From Malurus cyaneus samueli (taxonomy: Eukaryota > Chordata > Aves > Passeriformes > Maluridae), in assembly GCA_009741485.1 (NCBI GenBank), contig CM019219.1:28331250-28395249 (forward strand): a stretch of DNA of 64,000 nucleotides, given 5' to 3'. A program made the translations under genes and the position numbers. The notes beneath the pieces were generated by a model. It worked only from the letters and a program-made list of their open reading frames with translations. It made no database searches and had not been told where the DNA came from. Positions 1 to 13,270 of the stretch are shown one piece after another (the stretch's first letter is position 1; each line of letters begins with the position of its first letter).

Positions 1-3000
1 TACAAATACCAATGGTAAATCATTGTAGGGATCACAGATCAATGCCAACTTGCAGATTCTGGATGCCTTTATACACAAGTATTAACAATTGCACTGACAT
101 CCTTGAGTATGGATTTTCTTTTTCAAAATATTGTACTCAAGAAGAAGCCTGACCAGATAGGAACACAGAAAATGTACATCTATGGACCCAAAGTACTTAC
201 ATGAGTTCACATCTCCATGCACATGTATGTGGGGGAGTATTGGTCTGACATTCTAATTCTACAGAAGGCACGACAAGGCATGCTTAACTCTCACTTCTGA
301 AATGGAACTGTATTAGTAGCAGTCAGCAGAACCTACTTTGGGAAAGACACTCAGCAGGGTTAATCTCTCCAGCTTTCCAGGACATGTATGTCCACCTCTG
401 CCTCAGAGAGAGTGCCGGTTTCCAGGGACTTTCTGATGACATAGTATTACCCCACAAAGCAGTAAATTAAGCGACTGTAATGCCTGATAAAGGCAAACTG
501 CACATGCAGAGCGCACCTACACTGCCTTTACTGATGGAGTGTACAGCTTAGGCATTACCCAACAAGTCAGGAAGAGCGATGTTAGGAGAGAGCTGGAAGA
601 TCTGAAAAGCCCGGTTTTATGAGTGCAGGCCAACTGCCAAAGCATTTACTTTGAACTCTGTGTTACCGTGGCTACAACAGCTTAAGCCCAGCTCAAGTAC
701 ATCTGCTCCGCACTGCAGTGCACACAGACTCAGCTTGCTCTGCTTTACTCTACTGCAATTCACTCACGCTGCTTTTAGAGAATCCAGACAAGCAAATTAT
801 TTAAGCAGTCAGCTAACAACCCTCAGTGACACACCTGAGTCACAATGTAACTTTGTACCTCAATTATGGAGAGAGGAGAGGAAAATCTTTCTAAATACTG
901 CTTCCACAAGAGCTGTGTAGTGAATGACTAAACCAAAGAAAGCACAAGTAGGTCACCATTAGATATCCACTATCCTGCCTTCAAATAGCTGGGAAGTTCA
1001 GCACTTAAAATCTAAGATTTAAAGCTTCTAGTCATGCATAACTATGGCTATCCCCTACAGAATTACAGCTCTTATTCATTCAGTACTGAACGGACTTTTT
1101 AAAAAGAATTCGCATAAGTTCACTAGTTCAAAGCAAGTAAAAAGTTCTTTTAATATGTGCTACCAGAATTGCTCCCCAAATCACCTCCATATATGTATAT
1201 TTAAGATTCATATCTTACAGTTTATTTAGTAACATAGAGAAAAAAATAGTTTTAGCAGTAATTTTCTCTCATGGCTCTTCAGAGAATGGAGAATAATGCT
1301 CTCCAGAGAACCTTTTAAAACAACTGCCCTTTTTCCACAATAGCTGCCATTTACTTACACTGTCAGAAGGAGGGATGCCATAGGCTGCCTCTCAGCAAAG
1401 AATAATTTACTTTGCTTTCATCCTTTCTCAAAGTCATCATCTATATCCCTGCAGATAGGAAGCCCCTTTCTCCCCTGGGGGCAATTGGCTTCATTCCCAG
1501 TAGCAAAAACAGAAGGCAAGTAGTGACCATCTTTGTTCAGGCAGTTGTGACTTGGGTCAAACTGAAAAATGAGAAGTTGTGGGCACAATGGAGGGAAATG
1601 AGCTTTTAGGATCCTATTGCTAAAAATTCATCTCAGTCCTAAACATCCTCAGACCTGCTGCATCTGAATTGGCCAACAAGATGGACACAAAGAAAGAGGA
1701 AATAGATATGTAGTTGAAGGGGGGTGTGGAGGAAGAGAAAATTCAGGAGTTCACAAAGTATCAAGAATGAAAATAAACTGTAGGTCTTGTTGCCCTAAGT
1801 CAGTGAGGCAAAGCAGCTGTAAATCTGTCTGAACCAGCCCTGCATTCTCCAGTTGCTTTGTAGCTGCAGAATGCACAAAACAGCTATCACATACCAGTCA
1901 ATCTGACCCTCTGACTGCTGGAAGTCTACTTTAGTTAACACGGATTCACTCTTTAGGGATTTCCTTTTGTATGAACACTGGAAAAGAACACTGCCTACAT
2001 GGAGTGTGAAAGATGGGTCAAGCCAAAGAAACTGCCAGAAGAAAAAGACTGAGTCAAGTCACTCATTTAGAATCAAAGGAAGCATTTCACTGGGGGAAGA
2101 CTAGGAAGGAAGACTGGGGGTTGGGGAAACACTGACACATGGACAAAATGACAAAGACTTATAAAACAACCTTTGGAAGTTTAAAATATCATTAATTGTG
2201 CTTAGCCTAGTTAACTGCACAATCAAGTAAATGCATACTTGAACGACAGAGGTAATTTTGTTTTTCTCAAAATGTCTGTTCAAAATTGCTATGCAATTGT
2301 CTGTTTAAAACACTGTTTGGAAGTTTATGGTTTTAGTACTCCAGTAATTTGGGTGATTATTACATTCTTCCCCCAAATTAAAATACAAATCAAATCCTCT
2401 ACCTTAACTCAGTAGTCCTTAGGATTTTGCTGCAACACATAAAACCACAGTGTGGCAGGTAGGATTATTCTGCTGAGTTGACAGAGCATTACCATTTCCT
2501 GACATTCTAGTGCTTCATTTTGTAGTCTTTATCTTTAATTATATTCGTATTGTTTTATATTCTTTGTTATTCCAGGGCAAAATGTAATTAAATCTAAAGA
2601 CTGATATATGGAACTCTTAACTAGAGCTGTCAAGATGCTTTTATCTCAGAGATGCCTGCAGGACTTTTGCACTTTAGTTTCTTCCCTTCTTGAAAATTTT
2701 GAGAAGCATACTAGGCAGACAGCTAATTTAATGGGTTTTATTTCATTAAATATTCTTGCATGTAGCACTGGCAATACTCCCTCCTCACTTGCAAGGACGT
2801 GAATACTCAGTTAGAAGAAAGCTTAATTGAAGTATCAAAAAGAAATCAATTTAGAAAGCATAATTACACTCTGATCTGTGAGCACACAAACACTTAGATT
2901 CCTAGTTAAACTGTCAGCAAAGGCGGCAGTCTGTAAAGTTAATCAAGCATGTCATATAAAGTAACAATTAGACCAATTTATTCCTTCAGAAGACAAAAGA

Positions 3001-6000
3001 GCAGAATAGGAAAGAAAAAAGAAACAGAAGCCAAAGTCACCAAGCTACCAAGGGAACTAAGAGAAAGTCCACCCTGCATATCCAACAGCTGGGCAGAATC
3101 CAGAAAGCAGAACACACACTTGTAACACAAACACCAACAGGTACAGCCAAAACTGCCATCATACACATGGGGCCTCTTATTTCACTGGAGAAAACATGGG
3201 ATTAGTGCAACATCATCTGCTTACACAGAGCTGGAAATTAAATTATCACTTTGTATAGTTCACGTGGTACAAAGAATATATTTTACCACAGAGGCACAAA
3301 TGCAATAAATCCACTTTTATTGCAAAGAAAAGGTTTCGCAGTACCAAAGCTTGCAAATGCCAGATCTCATCACTGCTCTGGCATCATTCTGTGACCAGTA
3401 ATTCACAGAGTGCAAGACCAATTAATCATGCAAGTGACAAGTTAACCAACATCCAAGAGGTTCAGCACAGCTGACATCCACTCTAGCTATGGCTATGGTA
3501 CAACCTAAAACCATTAATATCTTTAAAGACCTTTTTGAATGAGTATAACTTACGCAACCCAATGGTTGAAGGGTCTTAGAGGTCTCTTAGCCAGACTCTC
3601 ACAGACTAAAAGAGGAAGCTTTAAGATGGCAACAGCTACTTACTTGTACAGCTCCATTGGTTCTTCCACTTGAGTGCTTCATCCCCAGAAAACAAAGGGG
3701 ATGTACCCAAACAGCCCCAAAATATCCTGTTTGTATCTCTTTTCAATTCACTGCTGTTCATCCTGTCTGTGTGCACCGTTTCTGGTACGGTGACAATTCC
3801 CTTATTCTAGAAAGGCATATTCTGGATTGTTTGATAGACAGCTGAAAGTATTGCAATTACCAAATCTGACAAGAAGGCTTACTTTATTCTTACCTCCCAG
3901 AATTTCCATATTTCTTTAAATACCCAGGCAGCATTTAATAACTTCTCAAAATAGCATCACATAAACCTACGAACTGTAATAATCGATTTCTTATTTAATC
4001 CTTCAATCAGCTGGCCTGCCAGGACAATTCACTGAAGAAATGAGTTGAGACAAAGGAGCATCATATGGTTAGCTAAATCTCAACGTGTGGAGGGAAAGAA
4101 AGGAAAAAATAACTAAGTCCCAATAATTAGCACTTCAAGACTTGTTCTATAGAACTTTACTCTGATGTTTCAAAGTCTACCTTCCCAAACAGCAAATAAA
4201 GGTATGGATGCAAATACTAGGGTATACCCCTGGCAACAATCAATGCTGATTTGGAGGGTTTGCCTGGCTTGTGTTTGTGCATAGCTCAAGCCTAACAAGC
4301 AGTACTGACAAATTCCAAGTCTTTAGTTCTTGCAGAAATCAAATTAAATATTTAAATTTCTCTTCTACCTGCAAGAGAAAGCACTGAAGATGTAATAAAA
4401 ACAATGCTCTATACAGAAGGAACAGTGCTCATGTAATGTTTGTTTAGTCTCCTCAGTTTATGCTACGATAATTTGAAAAATGTTTTTGTCATCACCGGAC
4501 AGAAAAGACTTCAGGAAGGGTGAACATATTTCACAAGTCTGCAATTTTGATTTGTTATTTACATACCCTGAAGTCTCTCATGATGTTTCAATAGTAAAAC
4601 CTGAATTTCTACAACATTTTCACAGCGGAAATTATAAAGAAAATTTGTGGCAGTGCAATTTTGAACCACGTTACCTGGGTGCAGATATTTTTTTTTTTTT
4701 ACATCTCAATTACATTCTCCACATCACTTAGATAAACTTCTTCAGGAATTTGAACTTGCTTCATTGTTTATGCAGAATAATAGTAGCTTATATAAGACAC
4801 AGCTTTCACATCACTCACTGCTTTCTTATGGTTTTGGCTTCATTTTTTTAGAACTCTTTTTCCCCTAGAAGCAGAAGACAACTGTGTGGTTTCTAATGTT
4901 TCCAAATACACCTTCATTGTATTTCTCTGAATTCCCTAGGAGTTGCAGAATTGAGTTTCCTCCCATAACACACTTCAATCTCTTACTACATGCCAAAGCT
5001 TCTTCCTCTCTCACACTGTGATCTCACCTCCACACCACTGTCCTGTAGCTTCATCCGGCCTGGTTGTTGGGGATGTGACAGCACACGCTGGGGCTTAAGC
5101 ACATACATGACTGCACAACTGGTGTGTGACCAAATTAAATCATCACCTGCTGAGCTCCCTGTGCCTTTGTATGCAAAGTGTTCATTTGGACTCCCATACA
5201 CTTACTAAATGTCAGTTTTTATTGAATTCTCTATGTCTTTAATTACCATAGTTTCACGCACCACATATTTCACTATAAGCAAGAAGGGGCAGAAAAACAA
5301 GGCAAAATTATGGAAACACTTAAGCTTCCACACCCCTGCCACAATTTGCTTTGCATCTGTCCTAACACCAGCATGGAAGAAAAAGAGCCCCAAACAACAC
5401 ATATCTGAAATAAACTTAGTAAGGCAAACTGGTGAAGACCTTTGCCCTTTAAAGACATGGGTAGATGTGCTCACCAATATAGTCCTCCAAAACTGCCAGT
5501 AAGAGAAGCTGGTAGAGCTGAGGAGAAGAAGTGGGGAAAGTGAACTTAAATGTTACAGAAAAGAGGAAATTCTTATCTAGCAAGACAGATGTGTACAGCA
5601 AACCACATTCTTCAATCACAGATTTTTTTTTTCCGATGAAGTCCAGAAACATTGCGATTTTTCTTGTTTAATCATGGAGCGAAGGAATGGTTCTTATTAC
5701 ACATAATAGTCTTAAAGCAGCAACCTCCAACTACGCACACACTCTTAAACATCCAGTATCTGCTACACTGTGCAGTCCTTACTTCAAACCATGCTACTAC
5801 AAATTGAAATGCCTCTGAAAACAGATCAAGTGAAAAATCTCAGCACTACAGGTCTAAATACTTTCTTTTACTATATAACTGTTTCTCTGAACAGTGTATC
5901 TACTACCTAGTAACTGCCTCCCACCTATGTTAACATTTATAGAGCCGGGAAGAACAGGACTTCTCTGCATTCTTGACAAACTCTTGGCCAGACACCCAAA

Positions 6001-9000
6001 TACTTTTAGAGAGCAGACCTTGAAAATTATGTTTCTGCCAACTGAAGGAGAAAAAAAAAAACTTCTCAAGTGTGCGACTACGGTACATATAATTAATCAT
6101 TTTAAGGGGATGTCTAAGCAGCAATAACACATAAAAATACACTAGGACAAGAAGCTCCTGGGTGGATGACTGTACTTGGCAGAAGAGGCACGAACTCACT
6201 TCAAATACCCTTCTTTGAGAAGAATCAAACCACTGTAAAACAGCAAAAATCTACACCAAGTCATACATATAAGCAGCATTTTGAGCATCTTCCCCAGTAC
6301 CTCATAGGCTCCACCAACCAGTAAAAGTCTGACTTTTCAAGCAGGCAAGAAGTCTTGCCAACCAACAGCAACACTGATCCCACAAGGAATGTGAGCAATA
6401 CAACATTCATCAATGCCACAGCAGGTTGAGTTGACAGCTGCTGGGGGTCAGCTGGAACCAAGAGCCCCCATGTGCTGCACCATCGCTGGTGACAGAGGCA
6501 TTTCCCAAGTGTTTACAGTCAGTTGTTCTGACATGCTGCCAAGAAAAATCTGAGCACAATAAAAGTAGTGATTTAAACCCTTTCTCAGGGAAGAAACCTC
6601 AACAACAATAAACTCCAAAACTCCCAACTCCCACATCTAAGAGCGGGTTTTTTAAGTCTTTTAGGAATAAAAATAAAAGGCATCTTGTAACAGCTAAAAC
6701 ATCAAATAGCTAGCTGCTGCCAGGTCACCCTTATGTATATGCACATACACAAAACGAGTCACTTCCTTCCCCCTCCAGACACAGCATCCTAAAACATTTT
6801 AAAATGGGTTAGCATGTTGTCTGGGAGAGTCAGAAACTCAAAAAGTAAGGAAAAACAGTAAACCTGGTAGCAATCTGGCAAGCTTCCTTCTGCAAAAGGA
6901 AACTTCATGTAGGAATGCTGTACCTGCCCAGCAGTACAAGGTACAAAAATACTACAGAGCTTGTTGATTTATCTGTGCACAAAGATATTTTCATACAACT
7001 GGCAAGTCAGGACCTGCAGTGTAATTTAGCCCTTCTGTAAGACTGCCAAAATGGCAAGAGTCAGGCATCAGATTTCTTCCAACAATTAAATGGGTCAGAC
7101 AGAAACTACCGATCAACTTTCTCCCAGAGAACAAAAAAAAAAATCCATAATAGCAATAGATTTATGATGAAGAAATGGAATTTACTATTAGGAGAAGCTA
7201 GCATTTTAAAGGCAGATCATCACTGCATTAGTCTGCAAACTATGATACCTGGTAGCTGAAAGCAAAGTCTAAAAAGTGACTCTCCTGATTCATTTCATTT
7301 TCCTGCAACTAAGAATCAACACCAGCATGCAACAGCAGTCAAGAGGAACAAAATATATGCCTACACAACCAGGAAAATATCGACTAATTCTTTTTTTTAG
7401 GTGGAAGAAATTAAACACTTTTTGGAAAGCTCATGCTAGAGATGGAGCAAGCAAGCAGTAAAGAGGAGTAGGTTTTGCATGTGACAGGCAAGGATTATTT
7501 TAAGTCAGGGAAGTAGGTAAAATCCACCATACTTAAATGATGTATTTCTGTAACACTGCATATCCAAATGCAATTGTAAAGAACTGGATTCTGTAGACAT
7601 CATAAAAAAGGACTCAATATAGTAACACTATTTTCTTTTGAAAATGCTAGCCAGCATAGAAAAGGCAAGAAAATGGAGATCTACAAGTTGAGAGCAATAT
7701 AAACAACTATAGTTGAAGGTTCATTAGGGATTTTACTTCCCTACCAATAGAACTTGATACACCAAATTCGTGAACAAAGCTGTGTACCACATCCACTAGA
7801 TAACCTCCAAGGAGCAGACCATAATTCCTTGTCAAAGTGAGCTTTAACTTTTTGAATAACATTACAAAGATAGCAACAACATTATTTTATTGCCGTAAAG
7901 AACATCAATTGCAAGAGGCTTTTTCAGGTATACTTATACTGAATGCACATGCTAGAATTATAGTTTGAAGATTATATTAAATCATAAGAATGATTCTGCA
8001 GTTCCAGTATATCTACTTAAATACTGAAAAAAAAATATGTATCTGCTTCAGCTCTGCCAAAAAACACTGACACCACATTACAATCCTCGTTACGCTTGTT
8101 ACGTTAACCTCAAAGTTACGCTAAAGTAGTAACTGCAATTGCAGTTGTTTTCTAACTGGATCCTACTCATAACATGTATGCATTCAAGCTAAGTTCAGGC
8201 GATTCTCATCAGCAGCCTCCGTTAGGGGTCACACAAGCTCTCTCCCCGCCCTCAGCTCCCAGGCTCAAGCACATAAGGGTCAAGGCAACCCACATGGGCC
8301 CCAGCACAAATAAAGCTGAGCTGCATGAGCAGAGGGCAAATTGCTGGATTGACAAGTACAGAACATTACTAAGCACAATAGTTATATTAAGTAACAGCTT
8401 TTTGCTCAAGTATCCATGCATGTGACTCTTACTTAGCAGCTTGGTCGTGTAGGAGATGGAAGCTAGAAATTCATCTCAAAGATCAGAAAGACAACTCTCA
8501 CTGCATCTGTTCTCAGTGCTTCCATCAGCACATTGTTTGCTAAGAGCATACACAAAGACCACGTAGCCCCTCTCCAACCCCTCACCACAGGGACCTCACC
8601 AAAATAAGCTCTGAAGACAGTCTGAGACCCAGCTGACTAACTTCCAATATACAGTGGAGCATTTGTTGATACCATTCCCTGTTATGCCTCAATCTCTAAT
8701 CAACTTTAGTGGTGTGTGCCAAAAACTACTCCTTCTACAAGCAAAAGAAACAAAACAATCTGGGCATTAAGCAAACAGATCTTGCTCCATGCAAATCCAG
8801 CATTTCAAAAAATCAGATTATATCACTGCTGCTTCATCCTGACAAGCAAAGCACAGGCACTTCGGACTTGAGAAAGAGAGGTTCAAAGAAAATTTGAGTA
8901 ATCTTAAGGGTGATTGCTGTCAAAAAATAACACTGTAACCACAAAATACCCTGTTGTACAAGGACTGATAAACAAAATCAGTGAGGCTGTGCCAGAACTA

Positions 9001-9928
9001 GTGAGATTACCTGGGCGTTTAACAGACATGTAAGAGAAGTACACAACAGTTAAGCCAAGATCTACAATCAACACTGGGCTTTTCTCCTGCCAGAATGCGG
9101 GCCTCTCTAGAAGCAGCTGATCTACTCGAGGAATTACTCATTTGAGGGACAGCAGGCTCAGAACACAGTTTATTTTATGAACCAGAGATTCTGCCACAAA
9201 GAAAATGGCCTAATTTGCCAATCACTCTACAGCCATAAGATGTTCCAGATTTACAACTAACCATTCGCACACCTAGACTGCTTTGGATAAGCTATTTGTC
9301 TCCCTCTTCATGGAACACTGACCTAACCCAGCTGTTTCTCAGAACATCTCCATTTTACACACAGAAACAGATAGAAGGATCCTCATGTTTACAAATGGTT
9401 GTTTTCACAACAGCCCATGCTAAACGATTATTGATTGAATGACTGTCAGGCAGTGAAAGAGTGAATATATTTCCAAGACAAATGTCTTCTCACTTTGTTC
9501 ACTACTGAGGAACAAACTGTCTTACATTTCACCTTTTTAAAAAAGGCTGATGCACCAATGCATCCCTTGTAAGCTATATCACATTTGCACATAACTAAAT
9601 GCATGCAATGACATCTATTTAGCACTAGTTGTGGGTGGCTTTGTAAGCTTATCAACAAATAGCTTTGCATTTGAAACATGTCCTGATGGAAATCTTTCAC
9701 CTTCTGGAACCCCAAGACCACTGCAGAAAATCACAGCCTGGGACAGCCAGATTTGACCTTGTAACACTGACCTGCAGGTCTCAACAGAAGACAAATTGCA
9801 AATTACTCTGTTTTTTCTGACTAAGGATGTTTCAGGCATCTTTGTGTCAATGGATAACTACACCTACAGACTTTGCTACCAAACGACAGCTCATAAAATT
9901 TTGTGAGCTGCTTAACCACAAAGACCTG
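1..9928 (-). other. presumed JMJD1C intron 1, distal part; no gene seen
   Basis: This is AT-rich single-copy-looking DNA with only short ORFs (all under about 100 codons), none of which resembles a known protein. It lies downstream, in the direction of JMJD1C transcription, of the exon 1 donor at 50,881, and no JMJD1C exon 2 was found between them, so I infer that it is part of the first intron. I see no RNA gene, recognisable transposon or long simple repeat here. A 16-bp perfect palindrome at 8,131-8,146 (arms AACTGCAA/TTGCAGTT) is the only small symmetry noted. Assignment to the intron rests on inference from the exon's position and strand. Confidence 0.5.
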
Positions 9929-12900
9929 CAATGAATAAAGTATTTGAGTCTCTAAACCAGACCAAAGTTTTACTTGTCTTTGCATAAGGGGAAATTTGTT
10001 CAAAGGAGAGTCACTATATTATCACCTAATATCCCTCAAGGAGCAGCAAAGTATTGCGAATTGGAAATCTATCTTTGTATTAATACCAGTCTGTGAGACA
10101 CCAAGAGACTGAAACATTGCTCTGGCAATTAACTGTTACCCAGAACAATCTGGCAAAGTTTGCTATCAAACTCCCTGTTGGTTTGATAAAAGAACTGGTG
10201 AATGTTTCCCCAGTGAATTTTGACAGTACATCTTAATAATAAACTGTTCTGCCTGGAAAATAAGAGGGGGGAGGAAAAGACAAGAGACAAAAAAGTTATT
10301 GACATCCATCTGCCTATGAGATCAAACTCCTAATGCACTGTTGTTTTAATTTCTAATTGCCATGACTGCTAGAGAGAACTGGAGAGTACTGTAAAGATAC
10401 TCAACCCTCTTGGAAGGTATCCAATTTATGTGGTTAGCATGGTGTGATGATGTGGAAACAGAAGAAATGTGGCCCACAGATCTTTGGCAGGCTTTAAAAT
10501 ATCATCTTTCATCGTAAAATTACTCTATTTTAAGCGGGTGATTGAAAGGTACTAATCAGGCATTTGGTTGGGTTGGTGTCTACTGCGGTGGAGAGAATTG
10601 CAGCATTTCTGAAAGAATTTAAAGACTCTTGGCTCTTTTTAATAGTTTTTTTAAAGTCCTTTATTTAAAGCTGTCTACCTGGAACAGCAGTTACCTGCAT
10701 TTTGAGACCTCTGTCGAGATAAAGCTAAGAAACAACTTGGATTAACCACCCATTTTACTTCATTGATAGTACTCCCCTTATTGAGGCCATAGCAAAGAAC
10801 AAATTAACAAAGTCTTGGGTTACCAGTCAACTTTGAGCAAACCATAAAAAACTGCTTTGGAAGCTAAAGGCAGAAATCTGGTTTAAGACCTGTAAAAACA
10901 AGCGGCATTTAAAGATCCTCCTCTCCTGAAAGAACATCAAAGAAAATAAAGATCTTGAGCAAGGTCTTCTAACTTGAGTCACTCAGCTGCACAGTTATTG
11001 CTCAAGACAGGACTGCAAACTTGAAAACCACCAGGCTTTTTCCTCCTGTTTCTTTTTGTTAGCTAATCTTCAGTGCAGCTCCTTTCCATCTCATCCCTCT
11101 TACACACAAAATGCATGAATATAGTTTTCCCCGACTTTCTACTGCCACAGGCTCCCTCAAGTCGCCAGCCCTCAGTGAGCGAATACCATCGGCCTCACAC
11201 TGCCATGCCTGAAAGGCACAGAACAATTGCTATAGGTAGAAGACTGCTATAGATAAAGGCCAAGTTAGAAAAGCAGATTATATTTTTGCCAGACATCAAA
11301 ATTTGAGGTATGGAGAGCTGTTTTACCAATTAAAGCTGCTCAAAGCAAAAAAGCAAGTCCTGTTGTGAATTAAGTTGGTTTAAATTACGGCACAAGTCAC
11401 AAGTTAATGCACTGCAAATAAGTAGTACACATTCTCTCACTAGCAATTCCAAATACACAGTGACTGTAACACTGATGCCTGCAACAACAAAGCACAATAG
11501 CTCATGAGAGGATCATATTTTCTTTGTCTTAGCCAATGCAAGATGCACTTGGGAGGGTTTTTATTCCTTTGTCCTTGGGACAGAATTTATAACATTGAAG
11601 GTTGGCTGTCTCTTCATAAAGCAGAGAATCGCTGATTGCAAAAACTGATGATAAATGGTATCCATTAAAGCCATCAAATCACGGGTCACAAACCCTCTTC
11701 TACAGAACATCTCGATGTTTCTCGAAGTCCCACTGATCCACTAAGCTGGAATGGATATGCTGGTTACAAATACCTGGGTTCAAGTTAAACAGGTTTTCTG
11801 TGACAATCTGAATTCTTAGTTTTGTAGTCCCCTTTGAGGTACTTTACCAGAGAAAGCTCCATAGCCTTCTGCCTATGTCCCCTTAGAAATCTGCCTGTGA
11901 ACTCCGAGTATCCTGATGAAAACATGGAGCCCTGCTTAGCAAGAGAAACAGTCTATAAAATCTCACTAAGGGAAGTGGTTAGATCGTATTATTTTTCTGT
12001 CTTAAGTGGCTCCCAAATGTTCTGACCACTGGCAGCATTCAGTGTATCATCCACAGAACACTTTAATGAAATGTAGGTATTTTTCAAATAGAGAGGCAAT
12101 GAAGTTTCACAGACATCTTGCTGCTTTCTTGGGGCCCACCAGAGACACAGATACCTCCTAAAGAGAAAATGCCAAGCCAGCACACTGCCACACACCAAGA
12201 CAGCTGTTTCTTTCCAGTTGTTCACATAAAAAACACATGAAACACCACTCGCTGTAGCCATAGTTTACAGGAACAAACATTCCCAATACAAGGCACAGTG
12301 AGTTCACTCCAGCTCTTTGCCCGTGTACTGTAGAACATACTGACACCTTAAAGTGCCCTTTATGCCCTTGTGAACAGCACAATGACATGAAGACTCCACA
12401 TACAGTCCTTCATGTGTATTATTAATGAAAATGTGCCAAACCTCTCATGCCTGCCACTATTTTGCATTGCTTCTGGGTATAAGACCAAAATACTTTTGAA
12501 AACAAAAATCCAACATCTTTCCACTTGAATTAGTTTTCAAAATGCAAATAAGCAACTACATCAGTTGCCTGAACACTAACATAAAAGTTATGATCAAGTG
12601 GTTCCAAAGTTTTGGAAAGTTCTTCTTTTCACAAGCTGCTTTTTACATTTTTAGTAGGACAATCTTCTAACTGAAAATACAAACTAAGCTTCTGGAGCTG
12701 TTGCTGTAACTGAAAACACGATGTCTTTTTTCTTTAATGTCTTTTTGCAGGACAAGCTATGAATAGTGACTTCCAAAGTCTTACTGATGGCTCAATTATA
12801 GTTTATGTTGTCATGAATTTGGCATGACAATATAGCCCATTCACTTCTGTGTGAAGAGTTCACGCCTTCTCTGTCCCCAGGCCTTGAAAGAGATTTCTTA

Positions 12901-13244
12901 CCAGTAAAAGCAGTAGCAAAGCTGAAGTAAATCGAAACTGAAGAGATAACAGGCAAGTAGAGAGGTAAAGAAAAAGAATGTATTGGTCAAACAGGCTTGG
13001 TGACATTATTCAATCCGCAAAAAGGAAAAAACCGTGGCAAAATAAAACATTTTCCGTGCTCCAGTTCAGAGCTCGTTGTCGTCTTGATTGTTTCCGAAGT
13101 ACAAGACACTAAAACTGTCTTTTTTCGTGTAGTGTCTCCTTGAATTATCCTTAACACAAAACGTGATCACTTTCACAGACTTTCTTTTTGGGGGGAGGGA
13201 GAAACAACCAAAAACAAACAAACATCCAAAAAACAAACACACAA
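9929..13244. other. intronic sequence, template of the noisy copy at 26,109-29,948
   Basis: No gene is seen. This stretch reads like clean sequence and is the reference for a noisy second version at 26,109-29,948; for example the string around AATGAATAAAGTATTTGAG occurs at 9,930 and again at 26,110. Its last part, 12,054-13,244, is present three times in the window: here, at 20,380-21,5xx (noisy) and at about 28,600-29,948 (noisy to moderately clean). Strand is not meaningful for the repeat relationship. Confidence 0.85.
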
Positions 13245-13270
13245 AAAAAAAAAACCCACACAAAAACAAA
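13197..13270. repeat. A/C-rich low-complexity tract
   Basis: The tract is built of runs such as AAACAAACAAAC and a 12-base poly-A at 13,243-13,254 followed by CCC. The corresponding tract near 29,930-29,970 has a 10-base poly-A and lacks part of the preceding A/C repeat. Exact identity between the two 7.1-kb copies starts inside this poly-A, so it is a likely place where a contig ended. Confidence 0.8.
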
